DNA from: Odobenus rosmarus divergens
Taxonomy: Eukaryota > Chordata > Mammalia > Carnivora > Odobenidae
Direction: 5' to 3'
DNA: 64,000 nt
NCBI RefSeq assembly: GCF_000321225.1
Contig: NW_004451517.1
Coordinates: 186,001 to 250,000, forward strand
The notes under the pieces are model-generated. The model was not told the DNA's origin and did not search any database. It saw nothing but the letters and a program-made list of their open reading frames with translations. This document shows positions 43,390 through 54,130 of the stretch, one piece after another. How positions within the stretch are numbered: the first letter of the stretch is position 1; each line of letters begins with the position of its first letter. Made by a program: the position numbers and the translations under genes.

Positions 43390-43895
43390 GCGTTCGTGCA
43401 CCTATAAAATGCATCTGTGGGCATGTTTCTCCAATGTTGTTTTTCACTGTTCTTTACAAAACTGAAACCATCCTACTTATACTATTGTGCATCTCCTCCC
43501 CGCTTTTCCGTGTTTCCTCATGACGCAGAAAGTCATAGAGAGCCTTCTATCTCAGTGTTTATCGTTGGAGCAGAATTTTTCTGGAAAGGGTCAAATAAAT
43601 ATTTTCGGCTTTCAGGCCATCTGGTCTCTGTTGAACCTACTCAGCTCTGCCATTGTAGCTTGAAAGCAGCCGTAGACAGTATGTAAAACAAATGGTTGTG
43701 TTCCAATAAAACTTTATTTACAAAACAAAGCAGTGGGCCAGGTTGGCCAGGGTGTTAATCTAGCCCCACCCTTGTGAATAGCTCCCTGGTACCCCCCGTG
43801 TAGCTGCGCGGTTACTCACTCAGTCCCCCATTACAGGGCATTTAGGCCGTTTCCCAAGTTTGACTTTGTAGACAATACTTCCAGATCTCACATCC
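43390..43895 (-). mobile_element. Old LINE (L1M-like) piece, minus, split by a DNA element
   Basis: Left: CTGTTCTTTACAAAACTGAA with TCCTACTTATACTATTGTGC. Right (from about 43790): CAGTCCCCCATTACAGGGCA, TTTAGGCCGTTTCCCAAGTT, GTAGACAATACTTCC. These are consecutive blocks of one L1M-type 3' region in reverse, separated by 43565-43790. Confidence 0.6.
43565..43790 (+). mobile_element. MER-type DNA element (family not named), plus
   Basis: TTCTGGAAAGGGTCAAATAA, TTTTCGGCTTTCAGGCCATC, CTCTGCCATTGTAGCTTGAA and GTTCCAATAAAACTTTATTT belong to a widespread mammalian repeat. A second copy lies at 50815-51165. Confidence 0.7.
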
Positions 43896-44589
43896 AGATC
43901 TCTGGGCACCTAGGCCAAGGAGATGCATTCCTCCCACTGAGATTGTCCAATGATGGGGGAGGTGCCCCTTGAATGTTACCACGTTGTACTTCTAACAAAC
44001 AAAGCATACCCTGTGCAAAGCCAAGGTTAAAAGGCACATCCAGGGAGTAACTGGTTGTTTTCGGAGCAAAGGCAGAGAGGATTCTAGAAACGTAACCTCC
44101 TCAAGATCACTGAGCAAGGTGTAAGGGAGCGAGGAGATAGGAGCCATATTTCACGAGCGGGAGCTCAGCCCTGGACTGACGGACACAGCCCCCACCCCCA
44201 CCCCGCGGGTCCACTATGACCCATTTCTAACAGTCCTCCACCATTGGTGTGGTCTACACTGCCAGATTAAGGGACAGAGGTTCAGCAAGGGGATGGCAGA
44301 ATACACTAAGTCATGACCCACACGTGTATTCATATCTCCATATCACTTATTTTAATTTATTTTTTAACTGGTTGCAAAAATGTCAACATCAGGACCTTTC
44401 CCATAAAAATCAGGATTTCAGCTTCTCTTGAGTACTCGGAAGGCTGAGTGAATGCAGCCCACGTCCCTCAGTCAGGGCAGAGACTTGGGCATAGGACTAT
44501 CTGGGTTGGCATCCCAGCCCCCGGGAACTTGGACAAGCTACTTACCTCTGTCCTCTGCAACAATGTGGTCGTACTTAGAGCACAAGCTT

Positions 44590-44930
44590 CCTCCTTCTCA
44601 GGCTCCAGAACAGGCTCCTTCAGGCTCCTCAAACTCTCTGAGGTCCTGCCCAGCTCAGGCCCTGCATGGGCCAGATGCTCCTTGCACACAGCTCCTTTCC
44701 CAAGGAGACTGCTCATCTCGTCTCTCTGGTCTCAGCTCAGAGGTCTCATCCTTGGGAAGGTCCTTCCAGACCTGCAAACCTAAAGCCCCCTCCTACCCCT
44801 TCTCAGATCCTCTTCTGTCCTCCCCAGTAGTATCAGGATCTGCGATTGTTTGATAATTATTTGTGTGTTTGCTCCTTTACTGTCTCCTCCCCTCTTTACC
44901 TCCCACTGCCCACAATGGCCTCATTCAGTC
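44590..44930 (+). mobile_element. L2 LINE fragment, plus
   Basis: CAGAGGTCTCATCCTTGGGA, GGTCCTTCCAGACCTGCAAA and GTGTGTTTGCTCCTTTACTG give L2 order. Confidence 0.65.
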
Positions 44931-45274
44931 TGTGAAGAGGCAGAGCCAGGATTCAAACCCAGCTCCTTCTCCCACAGCGGTTCTTTCCTCTGCCCGCATA
45001 TTTCACCTTGCTCTGCCATGACCGGGGTGACAGTGCCCAGCTCCTGGGCTTGTCCAAGCATTAGCTGAGTCTGTGAGGTTAGAACAATGCCCTGTGGAGA
45101 GTAGACAGACACATGTGTTAGCCATTTGCTATGTCATCACAATCTTCCACTCCCAGCGAATACCAAGGTCCCCAAAGCACCTTCCCGACAGCAAACCCAA
45201 GCTGGGTCTCCGGCTTCCCCCAAGGGACAGCCAGCACCAACTCTAAGCGCTTCCCAACTCATGACTCCTCCTAG

Positions 45275-45420
45275 AAGCCCCAGGAGGCACGTGGGCTATT
45301 ATTCCCATTTTAGAGATGAGCAGACTGAGGCACGGAGAGGTGAAGGAACATGTCCCAGATAAAACAGCTGGTGAGGTGAAGAGCCCAGATTCGCCCTCAT
45401 GCCCTTGAATCCAGGGCCCG
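45275..45420 (-). mobile_element. MIR SINE fragment, minus
   Basis: TATTATTCCCATTTTAGAGA, TGAGCAGACTGAGGCACGGA and GAAGAGCCCAGATTCG. Confidence 0.75.
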
Positions 45421-45479
45421 CCATCACAACCTCGTGAGGCACTGCCTCTTGGGTACCCCCTCTGAGGCAGCAAGCCCTC

Positions 45480-46010
45480 GGGTGGCAACTTATCTCAAGG
45501 CAAGAATCAGATGATTGCACAACAGGCAATGTGCAGGGGTGCTTTCCTCAGCATCACGTACCAGGGAGGAAACCCAGAAACAACTTCAATGTCCATCCAC
45601 AAGGGATTGCTCAAATAAGGAAGGATGCATGCAGCATGGATGCCCTGCGCCAGAAATGATGAGGATAGATCTATATTCATTAGCACGGAAGGCATGACAG
45701 CGACGTGGGGAAAGGCAAACCACTAAACAGCGCTCCTAGTGTGAGTCTATTTTTGCTTCAATATATTGAAATATGTGTGTGTGTATTTTATATATACATA
45801 TAGATATGTGTGTGTGTGTATATATATATCCCCATGTGTGCAAATATGCATAGAAATGAGGCTAGAAGAAAAGGCATCAAAATGTTAAAAGTAGTGTTTC
45901 TGGGCAGTAAGATTCTGGATTCTTTCCACTTTCTTTCTCCTTATAATTTTCTGTTTTCTCTATTTTTTTCCCATGAGCATGTATTGCTTTTATAATTGGG
46001 GGCGAGTAGA
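45480..46010 (+). mobile_element. Ancient LINE 3' remnant (L1M-like), plus
   Basis: AACCCAGAAACAACTTCAAT, GTCCATCCACAAGGGATTGC and ATGAGCATGTATTGCTTTTA. Contains a TG/TA microsatellite at about 45773-45830. Confidence 0.6.
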
Positions 46011-46525
46011 GATGTAAAAACTGATTTAGCTATTTTCATCTTGAAAAATGTACAACTTGCTTTCTGTACTTAAAGATAAATCACAGGCACCTCTCTCCAT
46101 CCTCAGATAGGAGTCACACCCTTCTTCATTGCTGCTGTGCTTATTCTCGAGGATGGAGGCGTCATCACTGAGCCAGCCATTCCTCTAGGGACCATCAAGG
46201 GGATGGGATGTCACTCCTGGGATTCCTTGTGGATGTGGCCACGCTGATGGCTGCCATGCCCCTGTTTGTATTCTGTGGTCGGACCCTGTCCTGTCTGCAG
46301 ACCTGTCTAGACTCTTGCTCTTCCCACTGTCTTTGAAGAAGTGAACAGCCAGGAGTCCCACAGCTCCAAGAGAATCTATTCTACCAACAGCCTGAGAGAA
46401 CTTGGGAGCTCAGTCTTCTCCAGCCCCATACCTTGATTTCAGATAAGACCGCAGCCCCAGCCCATGCTTTGATTTTGGCCAGCTGAGCCATGCCTGGACT
46501 CCTGACCCACAGATACTGTGAGCTA

Positions 46526-46975
46526 CTGAATGTGTGTGTTGTGTGTGTGTGTGTGTTTAAGATTTATTTATTTGAGAAAGAGAGTGCCCCCACACACACA
46601 GGGGGAGGGGTGGGGAGGGACAGGGAGAGAGAGTCTTTTTTTTAAGATTTTGTTTATTTATTTAGCAGAGAGAGATTGAGAGAGAGAGAGCACAAGCAGG
46701 GGGAGTGGGAGAGGGAGAAGCAGGCTTCCCGCTGAGCAAGGAGCCCAGTGTGGGGCTTGATCCCAGGACCCTGGGATCATGACCTGAGCCAAAGGCAGAT
46801 GCTTAACCGACTGAGCCACCCAGGCGCCCTGAGAGAGAGAGAGAGAGGCTTAAGCAGACTTCCCACTGAGCGATGCAGGGCTTTATCCCATGACTGTGAG
46901 ATCACGACCTGAGCCAAAACCAAGAGTCAGATGCTTAACCTACTGAGCCACCCAGGTGCCCCTGAATGTGTGTTG
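46526..46975 (-). mobile_element. Outer Can-SINE, minus, in MLT1, itself interrupted
   Basis: Plus-strand order TTTAAGATTTATTTATTTGA (46557), GA-rich zone, then after the inner element TTAAGCAGACTTCCCACTGA, GTGAGATCACGACCTGAGC, ACTGAGCCACCCAGGTGCCC (end 46961). CTGAATGTGTGTGTTG at 46526 and CTGAATGTGTGTTG at 46962-46975 form the duplication, with a TG run expanded on the left. Confidence 0.94.
46625..46840 (-). mobile_element. Inner Can-SINE, minus, inside the outer Can-SINE
   Basis: Body about 46634-46830: TTTTTTTTAAGATTTTGTTT, CCGCTGAGCAAGGAGCCCAG, CCCTGGGATCATGACCTGAG and ACTGAGCCACCCAGGCGCCC. GAGAGAGAG on both sides (46625-46633 and 46831-46839). It is less diverged than its host, as nesting requires. 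Confidence 0.94.
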
Positions 46976-47060
46976 TTTTAAGCTGCTAGGTTTATGGTAA
47001 TTTAGTGGACAACAATAGATAACTAAAAGAAATTCATTAATCCATCCATCCAACTCAACT

Positions 47061-47269
47061 CTGCTAGATAGGATTGCTAGATACAGCAGATGAAAATGCA
47101 AGATTTCCAGTCAAATTTCGGTCTCAGTTAAACGATGAAGAATGCTTTAGGATAAGTATGTCTTATGCAAAATCGGGGACATATTTATACTAAGAAATTC
47201 TCCATTGTTTACCTGAAACTCAAATTTAACTAGGCATCCTTTATTTTATCTGGCAACCCTACTGCTAGA
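47061..47269. mobile_element. Palindromic hAT-type MITE, copy 2, perfect 8-bp duplication
   Basis: Element 47069-47261. Termini TAGGATTGCTAGATA and, reversed, TAGGGTTGCCAGATAA. CTGCTAGA occurs exactly at 47061-47068 and 47262-47269. The inner part has AGGATAAGTATGTCTTATGC opposed to GGGGACATATTTATACTAAG. It defines the boundaries of the family in this window. Confidence 0.88.
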
Positions 47270-47754
47270 CCTCAAGGAGAAGATGTAAAGCAGAGAGCTG
47301 AGCATACCATTAGCCTCTGCCGGCAAGGCGCATACAGCAAACCCGGGGGTGCATCCTAAAAACAACTCTACGAGGTCAGCTTGGTAAAGACAAGAACCAA
47401 ATCCCAAGTTCCTCTTTTGTAACTCCAGATTTCCAGCACCATCTCACTGCCCCGAAATGGAAGTGTCCCTGCATTTTGGCTCTCCTGGGCCAGCACGTGC
47501 CCAGGACATGCCTCTGGGATTCCCAGCAAAGGACAGTGGAGAGCTGGAGTTCTTCACACTGAATGCTCTCCCCTCTCATGGAAAGAAGCTACCCCTTCCC
47601 AACAGCTTGGTTGAGGGCTGGAGACTCTGCAGTTCTTGGCACCACGTTACAAAGGTAAAATATAGTCTTATCCCTTGAAGGGGTTATGGCCTAGTAGGAG
47701 ACAGGTAGGAAGGAAGGAAGGAAGGAAAGAAGGACCGGACGCAATCAGGAAGAG

Positions 47755-48250
47755 AGGAAAGGATTTCATACATGCACAAGTGTTCATAGGAGCATGGTTC
47801 ATAATGGCCAAATACTGGAAACAGCCCAAATGTCCCTGGACAGGAGACTGGGTAAACACTGCGGTGTGTCCACACAATGGAATAGCACTCAGCGGTAAAA
47901 GGAACAAAGTACAACATACACAAGAACAGAAGTGAATGTTACAATCGCAGTGTTGAGTGAAGAAGCTAGACACACAAACAGGACGTGTTGTACGATCCAT
48001 TCACATCAAGTTCCAGAACCACCAGCTTGATCTCTGAGTTAGAAAACAGGCTGGGGGCTTCCCTGAATGTGAGGGGGTGACCTGAAGGGGCACAGGGGTT
48101 TCTGGGGTGCTGGTCACGTCCTGTTTCTCACTCTGGGTGCTAGTGTGTTCACTTGGTGAAAACTCATTCATCGGGCCATGTATGAGTTGTGCACTTTTCT
48201 GTATGTATGTTATACCTCAATAAATAATCACTTCATTAAAAAAAAAAAGA
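47755..48250 (+). mobile_element. L1M 3' end, plus, with poly-A
   Basis: GTGTTCATAGGAGCATGGTT, CATAATGGCCAAATACTGGA, AACAGCCCAAATGTCCCTGG, ATCCATTCACATCAAGTTCC, TATGTTATACCTCAATAAAT and an 11-12 A tail at about 48239-48249. Confidence 0.85.
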
Positions 48251-48680
48251 TTTATTAACGGGTGAACGGATAAATGAGCTGGGGCATATTCACATGGAGG
48301 AAAGCTACCCAGAAATAAAAAAGCAGTGAACTATTGCTACACACAACAACATGCACAAATCTCAAAATAATTATGTTGAGTGAAAAAAGCAAGACCAAAA
48401 AAAGCACATACTGTATGATTCCATTTATACAGAACTCTAGAAAATGCAAAGTAATCTATAGTGACAGCAGCAGATCAGTGGCTGCCTTGGGGGTGGGGGC
48501 AGGAGAGAGGGTGCCGGGGGCACAGGGAAACTTCTAGGGGGGATGGAGCGTCTAGTATCGTGATTGTGATGATGGTTTCATGAGTGTGTACAAAGGTCAA
48601 AATTGATCAAACCATATGTTTTAAATATGTGCGTGTCATTTCATGCATGTCAACCCCTCAATAAAGCTCTCTTTTAAAAC
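48250..48680 (+). mobile_element. Second L1M 3' end, plus, directly adjacent
   Basis: GGGTGAACGGATAAATGAGC, ATGCACAAATCTCAAAATAA, ACTGTATGATTCCATTTATA, GATCAGTGGCTGCCTTGG and CAACCCCTCAATAAAGCTCT. Same strand and same general family as the preceding piece. Confidence 0.85.
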
Positions 48681-49049
48681 GGATGGGATATGGGGGTTAG
48701 GGGTAGAAGGGAGGCATCAGAGGGACCCGAGACTCACGGACCAAGGAAGCGAGGAGGTGGAGGCTTTTGTCATGGTCCTCCTGCACCGCCCCACGCCACC
48801 CCAGCTCCTGGAAGGCAGGGCATGTGTCTGTGTTTGGGCTCTGTTGACCCCTGGTACTCAGCACAGAGCCAGACCCAGGAAGGACCCGTATTGTGCAATG
48901 TGTGCTGGCCGCCCAGGAGACTCTGGTCTCTTCTAAAGATGAGTGTAGGTGCGTTTGCCCTTGTGTGTTTCCTTCGTTAAAGAGTCACCCAGGGGAGACC
49001 GGGGCAGACAAAAGAAGAAAGTAGGGAGGCTGGCATCACTGAGACCCCT

Positions 49050-49220
49050 ACAATGTCTAGAAGAATAACAGCTGACATTGGCTGGGTACCCCGCCCCTCC
49101 CGTGCGACCCCCCTGCCTGGCTCTGCTCCCTTAGCGCCCAGACACCCTGACAAGGTCCGCACTACTAGTCTACACATTGTCCAGGTGAGGAAGCAGGTGC
49201 GGGGGTGACAAACCAGGCTC
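49050..49220 (-). mobile_element. MIR SINE fragment, minus
   Basis: GAATAACAGCTGACATTGGC and ACATTGTCCAGGTGAGGAAG. Poorly preserved. Confidence 0.5.
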
Positions 49221-49225
49221 TAGAT

Positions 49226-49578
49226 CAGTGGTTCCCAACCTGGGTTGATTTTGCCCCCAGATGAGTGTTGGCAGAGTTACCAGATAAAAATACAGCACAC
49301 CCAGTTAAATGTGAACAAATAACTTTTTAATAGAAGTATGTCCTAAACATCAAATAGACGTACTCACACTAAAAATAATTCACCGTTTGCCTGAAATCCA
49401 AACATAACTGGGGTCCAGTGTTTTATCAGGCAATCCTACCCCGAGCAGATACGTGGCAATGCCTGGGGGCACTCTGGAGTGTCCCAACAAGTAGGCAGAC
49501 ACCTGCTACACATCAGGACAGTCCCCAGCACAGTTACCTGGCCCCAAACGTCAATAGTGACAACACTGAGCAATCCTG
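49226..49578 (+). mobile_element. MER20 (hAT-Charlie), plus, split by a MITE
   Basis: Left: CAGTGGTTCCCAACCTGGGT, TGATTTTGCCCCCAG. Right from 49441: ACGTGGCAATGCCTGGGGGC, CTGCTACACATCAGGACAG, CCCCAAACGTCAATAGTG and the terminus GAGCAATCCTG. The CCCC...TGGC segment appears on both sides of the insert (about 49255-49272 and 49439-49457). Confidence 0.88.
49272..49438. mobile_element. Palindromic hAT-type MITE, copy 3, inside MER20
   Basis: CAGAGTTACCAGATAAAAAT at the left, TTTTATCAGGCAATCCTA at the right, with AGAAGTATGTCCTAAACATC in the middle. Same family as 24252-24443 and 47069-47261. The flanking 8-mers do not match, so the exact edge may be off or the site was altered. Confidence 0.78.
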
Positions 49579-50059
49579 ATCGAGAGCCAGACCCCGGGAG
49601 TTGAAGTTCTGGACCTGCCCTGTGGACCAAGAAGAGGTCGGGGGTGGGGGGGGGGTGGAGACTGGGGCCAGATCATGCCTCTCTTGGGAAGCTCGCAAAC
49701 GAGAAGCAGAGAGCTAACCACCCCCAGAAAAGAACAGGCCGATCGTCGTGTGCCTTGGACACGTGTGTCACACAGTCGCATTTGTGGGGAGAGGGTGTAA
49801 AATGATCCACGGGGGTCTAAAAATAAATAAATAACTAGAGAAGCCCGAATTAGCCGTCTGATGGTTTCAGCATGGAGAGTGGGTACAGCTTGCTCCTAGC
49901 ATCCTGGTTTCCTTGGATACGTTGGCCGAGCATTAGCTGTCTCAGGCCAAAAATAAAAGATTTTCGAGAAAGAAGCCACAGGACGTTGCCGCCACGGCTC
50001 TAGCGCTCGCCTGGGCTCCGGGGACAGACAAGTGCTGCGTTTCCTCCTGTTGCAACAAA

Positions 50060-50240
50060 GTGCCGTGGATCTGAGTTCAAATTCCAATCCCGCCTAGTCA
50101 CCGGGCAGTTTTGAGCACCTTATTTAACTCCCCCAAGCCTCCGAGTGGTTGCCATCTCTGTTCAGCAAACGGGAAGATGCTCCCGGCCTCACAGGACGAT
50201 GCAAGATTTTGGGCACATGACAAGCACAGAGCGAGGCCCA
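50060..50240 (+). mobile_element. MIR SINE fragment, plus
   Basis: GATCTGAGTTCAAATTCCAA, TCCCGCCTAGTCACCGGGCA and CACCTTATTTAACTCCCCCA. Confidence 0.7.
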
Positions 50241-50632
50241 GCACCTGCAGCCGCCTCCATCGCTGTTAGAGAGGATGGGGCACAGGTGGCCAGCGTGCAG
50301 TGCCCGGAAACAGGCACCCCGAGACCTGCAAAGATTGCCACTGGCCTGCAAAGGAGATGCATCCCTGTGCCCCATCCTCCCAAGCCCACCCTGGCTGGAG
50401 CTGAGGGGTATGGAATGGTAGACAGGCCTGCGCTGCCTCACCTGCACACTTTACCCATTTCTGTCCCCTCCTGCCCCCCCCCACCCCCCGAGCCTGAGTC
50501 TGCAAGCTCAGGCTCAGGCTCTCCCCAGGGAGCTGGCGCTGGTCTCCCTGGGGCTCCGATGCTCTGCACACACTCTGGCCTATAATGATAGCAAAGAGAG
50601 GAGTCATAATTAATAGCCAGCCCCTAAAGCAG

Positions 50633-50797
50633 TGTTCTCAGCCCTGGCCGCCCGTCAGAACCTTCTGGGGACTCTCAAACACACCCATGTCTGGGCGGCC
50701 TTGTGGGCCAGTCAGAATCTGAGGCTGCACCCCGGGCGTGCGATTTTTAAAGCTCCCAGGTGACTCCAGTGTGCATTCAGGATTGAGACCCATTGTC
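50633..50797 (+). mobile_element. MER5A-type (hAT-Charlie) element, plus
   Basis: GTTCTCAGCCCTGGCCGC, CCGTCAGAACCTTCTGGG, AAAGCTCCCAGGTGACTCC and TTCAGGATTGAGACCCATTG are the inverted halves of a MER5A-like palindrome. Confidence 0.72.
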
Positions 50798-50814
50798 TGG
50801 GGTGGGGGTGAAGA

Positions 50815-51165
50815 GGGGGGCTTGGTCAGCAAACTGTGTCTTAAACGGCCAGAGAGGAAACTTTTTCTATTGCTTGGGCCATAAGGTCTCTTGCAACTAT
50901 TCACCTCTGCTGTAGCAGGAAAGCCGCCTTAGATGATAAGTGAACGATGAGCAGGCCTGCGTTCCAATAAAACTTTATTTACGGACACAGAACTTGAATT
51001 TCATTTGGTTTTCAGGTGTCATAGGATATTATTCCTTTTGTCTTTTTCCAACCACTTAAAAATATAAACACCACCCTCAGCTCCCAGGCCTTTTGAATAC
51101 AGGTGTTGGGCTGGGTTTGGCCATAGGCTGTAGTTAGCCATCCCCTGGTCTAGAAGAACATTGTT
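50815..51165 (+). mobile_element. MER-type DNA element (same family as 43565), longer copy
   Basis: GGTCAGCAAACTGTGTCTTA, TTGGGCCATAAGGTCTCTTG, GTTCCAATAAAACTTTATTT, TTTCATTTGGTTTTCAGGTG and TAGTTAGCCATCCCCTGGTC. It extends beyond the other copy at the right end and so shows the full-length form. Confidence 0.72.
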
Positions 51166-51169
51166 CAAT

Positions 51170-51265
51170 TTTTAACTCCAGTTATTTCATTGAGCAGCTA
51201 CTATGCAGCAGGCACTGTGCCAGATCCTGGGGATGCAGCAGGAGACACCTCACAGTCTCTTACTT
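51170..51265 (+). mobile_element. L2 LINE fragment, plus
   Basis: TTTCATTGAGCAGCTACTAT and GCAGCAGGCACTGTGCCAGA with TCCTGGGGATGCAGCAGG. Confidence 0.75.
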
Positions 51266-52935
51266 CAAGTAAGAGGGGATCACATTTTCATCTCTTAACA
51301 GTGCAGGGAGGGGAGTGTCATAGCCACTGACAATGGGGGGCCCCGCGGCAGCCAGTCCGAGACTAAATGGAGACCAAAGCTCAGATCTTGCGAACTGGCC
51401 TCGGAAGCTCCCCTTTCCAGTCACCCCTCTGTGCCTGCCCTGTGTGGGTGCTGGGATGAGACACGTGGGGATCTCGGTCCAGTTCCTTCCCTCCAGCGGA
51501 AGAGAATCTGCCCTGAACTGGGGCCTTGAACTTCTCAGCACTGCCCAGGGAATCGTTTTTACTTTTCCACCCACTTTACAGAGGAGACCACTGAGCCCAG
51601 AGACTTGAAGTCACCTGCCTAAGGACCTCACCTGGGTGGGTCCCCGTTCTCAGGAAACCACCCCACTGAGGGTGCTGAGATGATCCAGTTTCAAAACAAG
51701 CGAACCGTGGTCAGACCCAGGAAGCCCGCAAGCTGCCCCCGACCTTGGGGCTGGGCCTGCCCCCTCCACCTGCAGCCTTCACTTCACCCAGCCCGGAGGT
51801 GCTTTTCCGGAGCCCAGCACAGAGCCCCCTTGTATTCTTATTTTCAGTGTTGGGACATTTCAATGACAAATCGTGCGTGTACATCAATATTTTTTGTTTT
51901 GTTTTGTTGTTACCAGAAGTATAAGCCCTCTGCTTCTCCATTTGTCTCCAGTTTCCCACCCCACGGGTGTTCCCTCTGGGCAAACACACTTGCTTCTCCC
52001 TCCCTCTCAGTTCCTCCTCTCTGGGTCGGTTTGGGGCGTTTCTAAGTCCCCTCCCACACGTGGGTCCTGGGATTGCATGAGCGTGAAACCAGGAGAGGGC
52101 TTTTTCCAAGCTCACCTCATCCGGCTTCTCAATAACTCATCAGGGTTGGTCCTTGCAAACCCCTGCATGGCTGGGGAGGCTGAGAGAGGGGGGCCCAAGT
52201 GGGGTGACCAGCGTCAGAGTGTTTGTGGACTCACCCAGACCTGGGCTCTCGCTCTAGGGGCGCGGGTGGCGTGACCTTGGCAAGCAGCTCCCAACCGTGC
52301 AGAGTTCACAGAGAGGCACAACTCGTTTCCGGGGGTGGGTGGAGACCACCCTCCGGTAGTAACTTCGAATGTGCCAACTGGGAACATCTTGCAAGTTACT
52401 CTCTGCGACCAGCATCATTTCATACACGAAAGAACTGGTTAACAGCAGCAAAATGGGAAACATCTATCTTTGCAAAAAGTTCACGCCCCCTTCCTGCGGG
52501 CCTTTCACGGCAATGGCAATGTCGTTTGGCCTGATGGCAATGTCATCCCCGACCTGAGGCAGCCCATCCTGAGTGGGACGGTCACCGGGCAAACTTGCTT
52601 CCTGGACCTCAGTGTCCCGTCTGCAGAAGGGAAGGAAACATAAGCACTTCCCAGAGCAGTTCAGTGAGTTGACAAGCATGTCGCTAACACCACGGCACCT
52701 CCCATGTGACACCAGCCACAGGGCATGGCCGGGAGGGTGGGATAGCACGGCATGGACACAGCAATCCAGACAGGCTCAGCAGTGGCCGTTACCAAGGCTG
52801 GGGCGATTTGCAGCATCCGTGTTACTATTACTGCTGCCGTTGCTGTTGTTGTCACAGTCATTATCCGCCTACCCAGTCCTGTCTTCTGATTCAAAATCCA
52901 AGTCTTTCCATTCATGGGTGACAGCATCCGTTTTA
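51265..52935. other. Mostly unclassified DNA, no gene seen
   Basis: A MIR-like minus piece at about 51565-51630 (CACTTTACAGAGGAGACCAC). Otherwise unique. A short trinucleotide-like patch (CTGCTGCCGTTGCTGTTGTT) lies near 52831. Frames of 60-166 codons have no motif. Confidence 0.4.
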
Positions 52936-53125
52936 AAATGCCACAGGCTGGATTCGAATCCTGCCTCTACCAACTGGGCCTATGACCTACCCCTTCTGGG
53001 CATCACATTCGATATCTGCAAAATGGGGACAACAGTGAGGTCAGAGGATTCTGGTAAGGATCTTGTGAAATAATTCAGGGAAGGACCTCAGAACAGTGCT
53101 CAGCACGTAGTGGGAACCAGTCTGA
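52935..53125 (+). mobile_element. MIR SINE, plus
   Basis: GGCTGGATTCGAATCCTGCC, TCTGGGCATCACATTCGATA, TCTGCAAAATGGGGACAACA and ACAGTGCTCAGCACGTAGTG. Confidence 0.85.
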
Positions 53126-53745
53126 AACATTGTGATTGTTGTAAGCGTTCGGCTGACTGCAGACCCTGCACTCTTCCCAGGACGCTCCTCTGCCCTCCCC
53201 GCCCCCCTCGGCGCCCCCTCCTAAGTCGTTGACCCAGTGATTTCAGGACCAGCAGGTCAGAGTGACAGGCTGTCCTCGGCCAAGAACACCGGGGCGTTAA
53301 CCGGCTTCTACAATGGCCAATTGAGACTTCCCCCAAAAGTAACCAGACCCTCCAGGAAACAAAGGAGGCCCTGTCCATCTGCCCTGCAGGACAAGAGAAA
53401 AGGCCCCAAATACCAAACCAGGAAAGTAGTTTGGCTGCTGGCTGGATCCTCCCAGACGGTGGAGCCTCACTGGACCAATGGGCAAGGCTGGTTCCAGCCC
53501 AAGAGGTGTACGTGGTCCTCCCAACTCTGGACAGCTGTCCTCTCTCCCCACGAAGACTGCCCCAGTCACTTTGAACCCCGATACAGCACCGAAGAAAGCC
53601 AAAAGAAATGGTGCTCTAAACTGGGGGCATGATGATCTGCCCCAGCAGAAGGCCCATTTCCCTTCTTGGGGAGGAGGGCTCTGTTGGGCAAACACATTCT
53701 CTCAGCAGCTGCACTGGGCCTTCTCTGGGCTGCTGGGTTGGAAGC
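53125..53745. other. Unclassified DNA, no gene seen
   Basis: GC-rich, frames of 92-132 codons on both strands without motifs. No repeat recognised. Confidence 0.4.
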
Positions 53746-53749
53746 GAGG

Positions 53750-54130
53750 CTTCCACAGCAGACAAGCCAGACAGGTCCCTGTCTTCGTGGGGCTTACAGT
53801 TCAATGAGGCTAAGTCTGCAACAAGTAAACAAGGACACGCGCAAATACTCATGGTTCTTGCTGGTGACCCAAGGGAAGAAACAGGGCAATGGAGTAGGAC
53901 ATGGCGGGGGCGGGGGGAAAGGCTTCCAAGGGGAGGGGACGTTTGTGCTGAGCGCTGAATGGTAAGGGGCTGGCAGAGGGGACAGCAAGAGCAAAGGCCC
54001 TGGGGTGGGGTGGTCATGTCCAAGGCCATGCGGCTTTGGGTACAGAGAAGGAGAAGCAGGAAGAAATCGGGCGGGTTAGGGGCAGCCCGTGCAGGGCTGT
54101 GGGCTTCAGTCCAAAGCCGGGGGAGGTGTT
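53750..54130 (+). mobile_element. L2 LINE fragment, plus
   Basis: GTCCCTGTCTTCGTGGGGCT, TACAGTTCAATGAGGCTAAG, GGCTGGCAGAGGGGACAGCA and AAGAGCAAAGGCCCTGGGGT in L2 order. The 202-codon minus frame (53616-54224) lies across it and is not a gene. Confidence 0.8.

Larger units (their letters stand above)
46190..47036 (+). mobile_element. MLT1 LTR (ERVL-MaLR), plus, host of a nested SINE pair
   Basis: GATAAGACCGCAGCCCCAGC, GGACTCCTGACCCACAGATA, ACTGTGAGCTACTGAATGTG then the SINEs, then TGTTGTTTTAAGCTGCTAGG, TTTATGGTAATTTAGTGGAC and ACAATAGATAACTAAAAG. The two sides join exactly in MLT1 order when 46542-46961 is removed. The left limit is uncertain. Confidence 0.85.
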
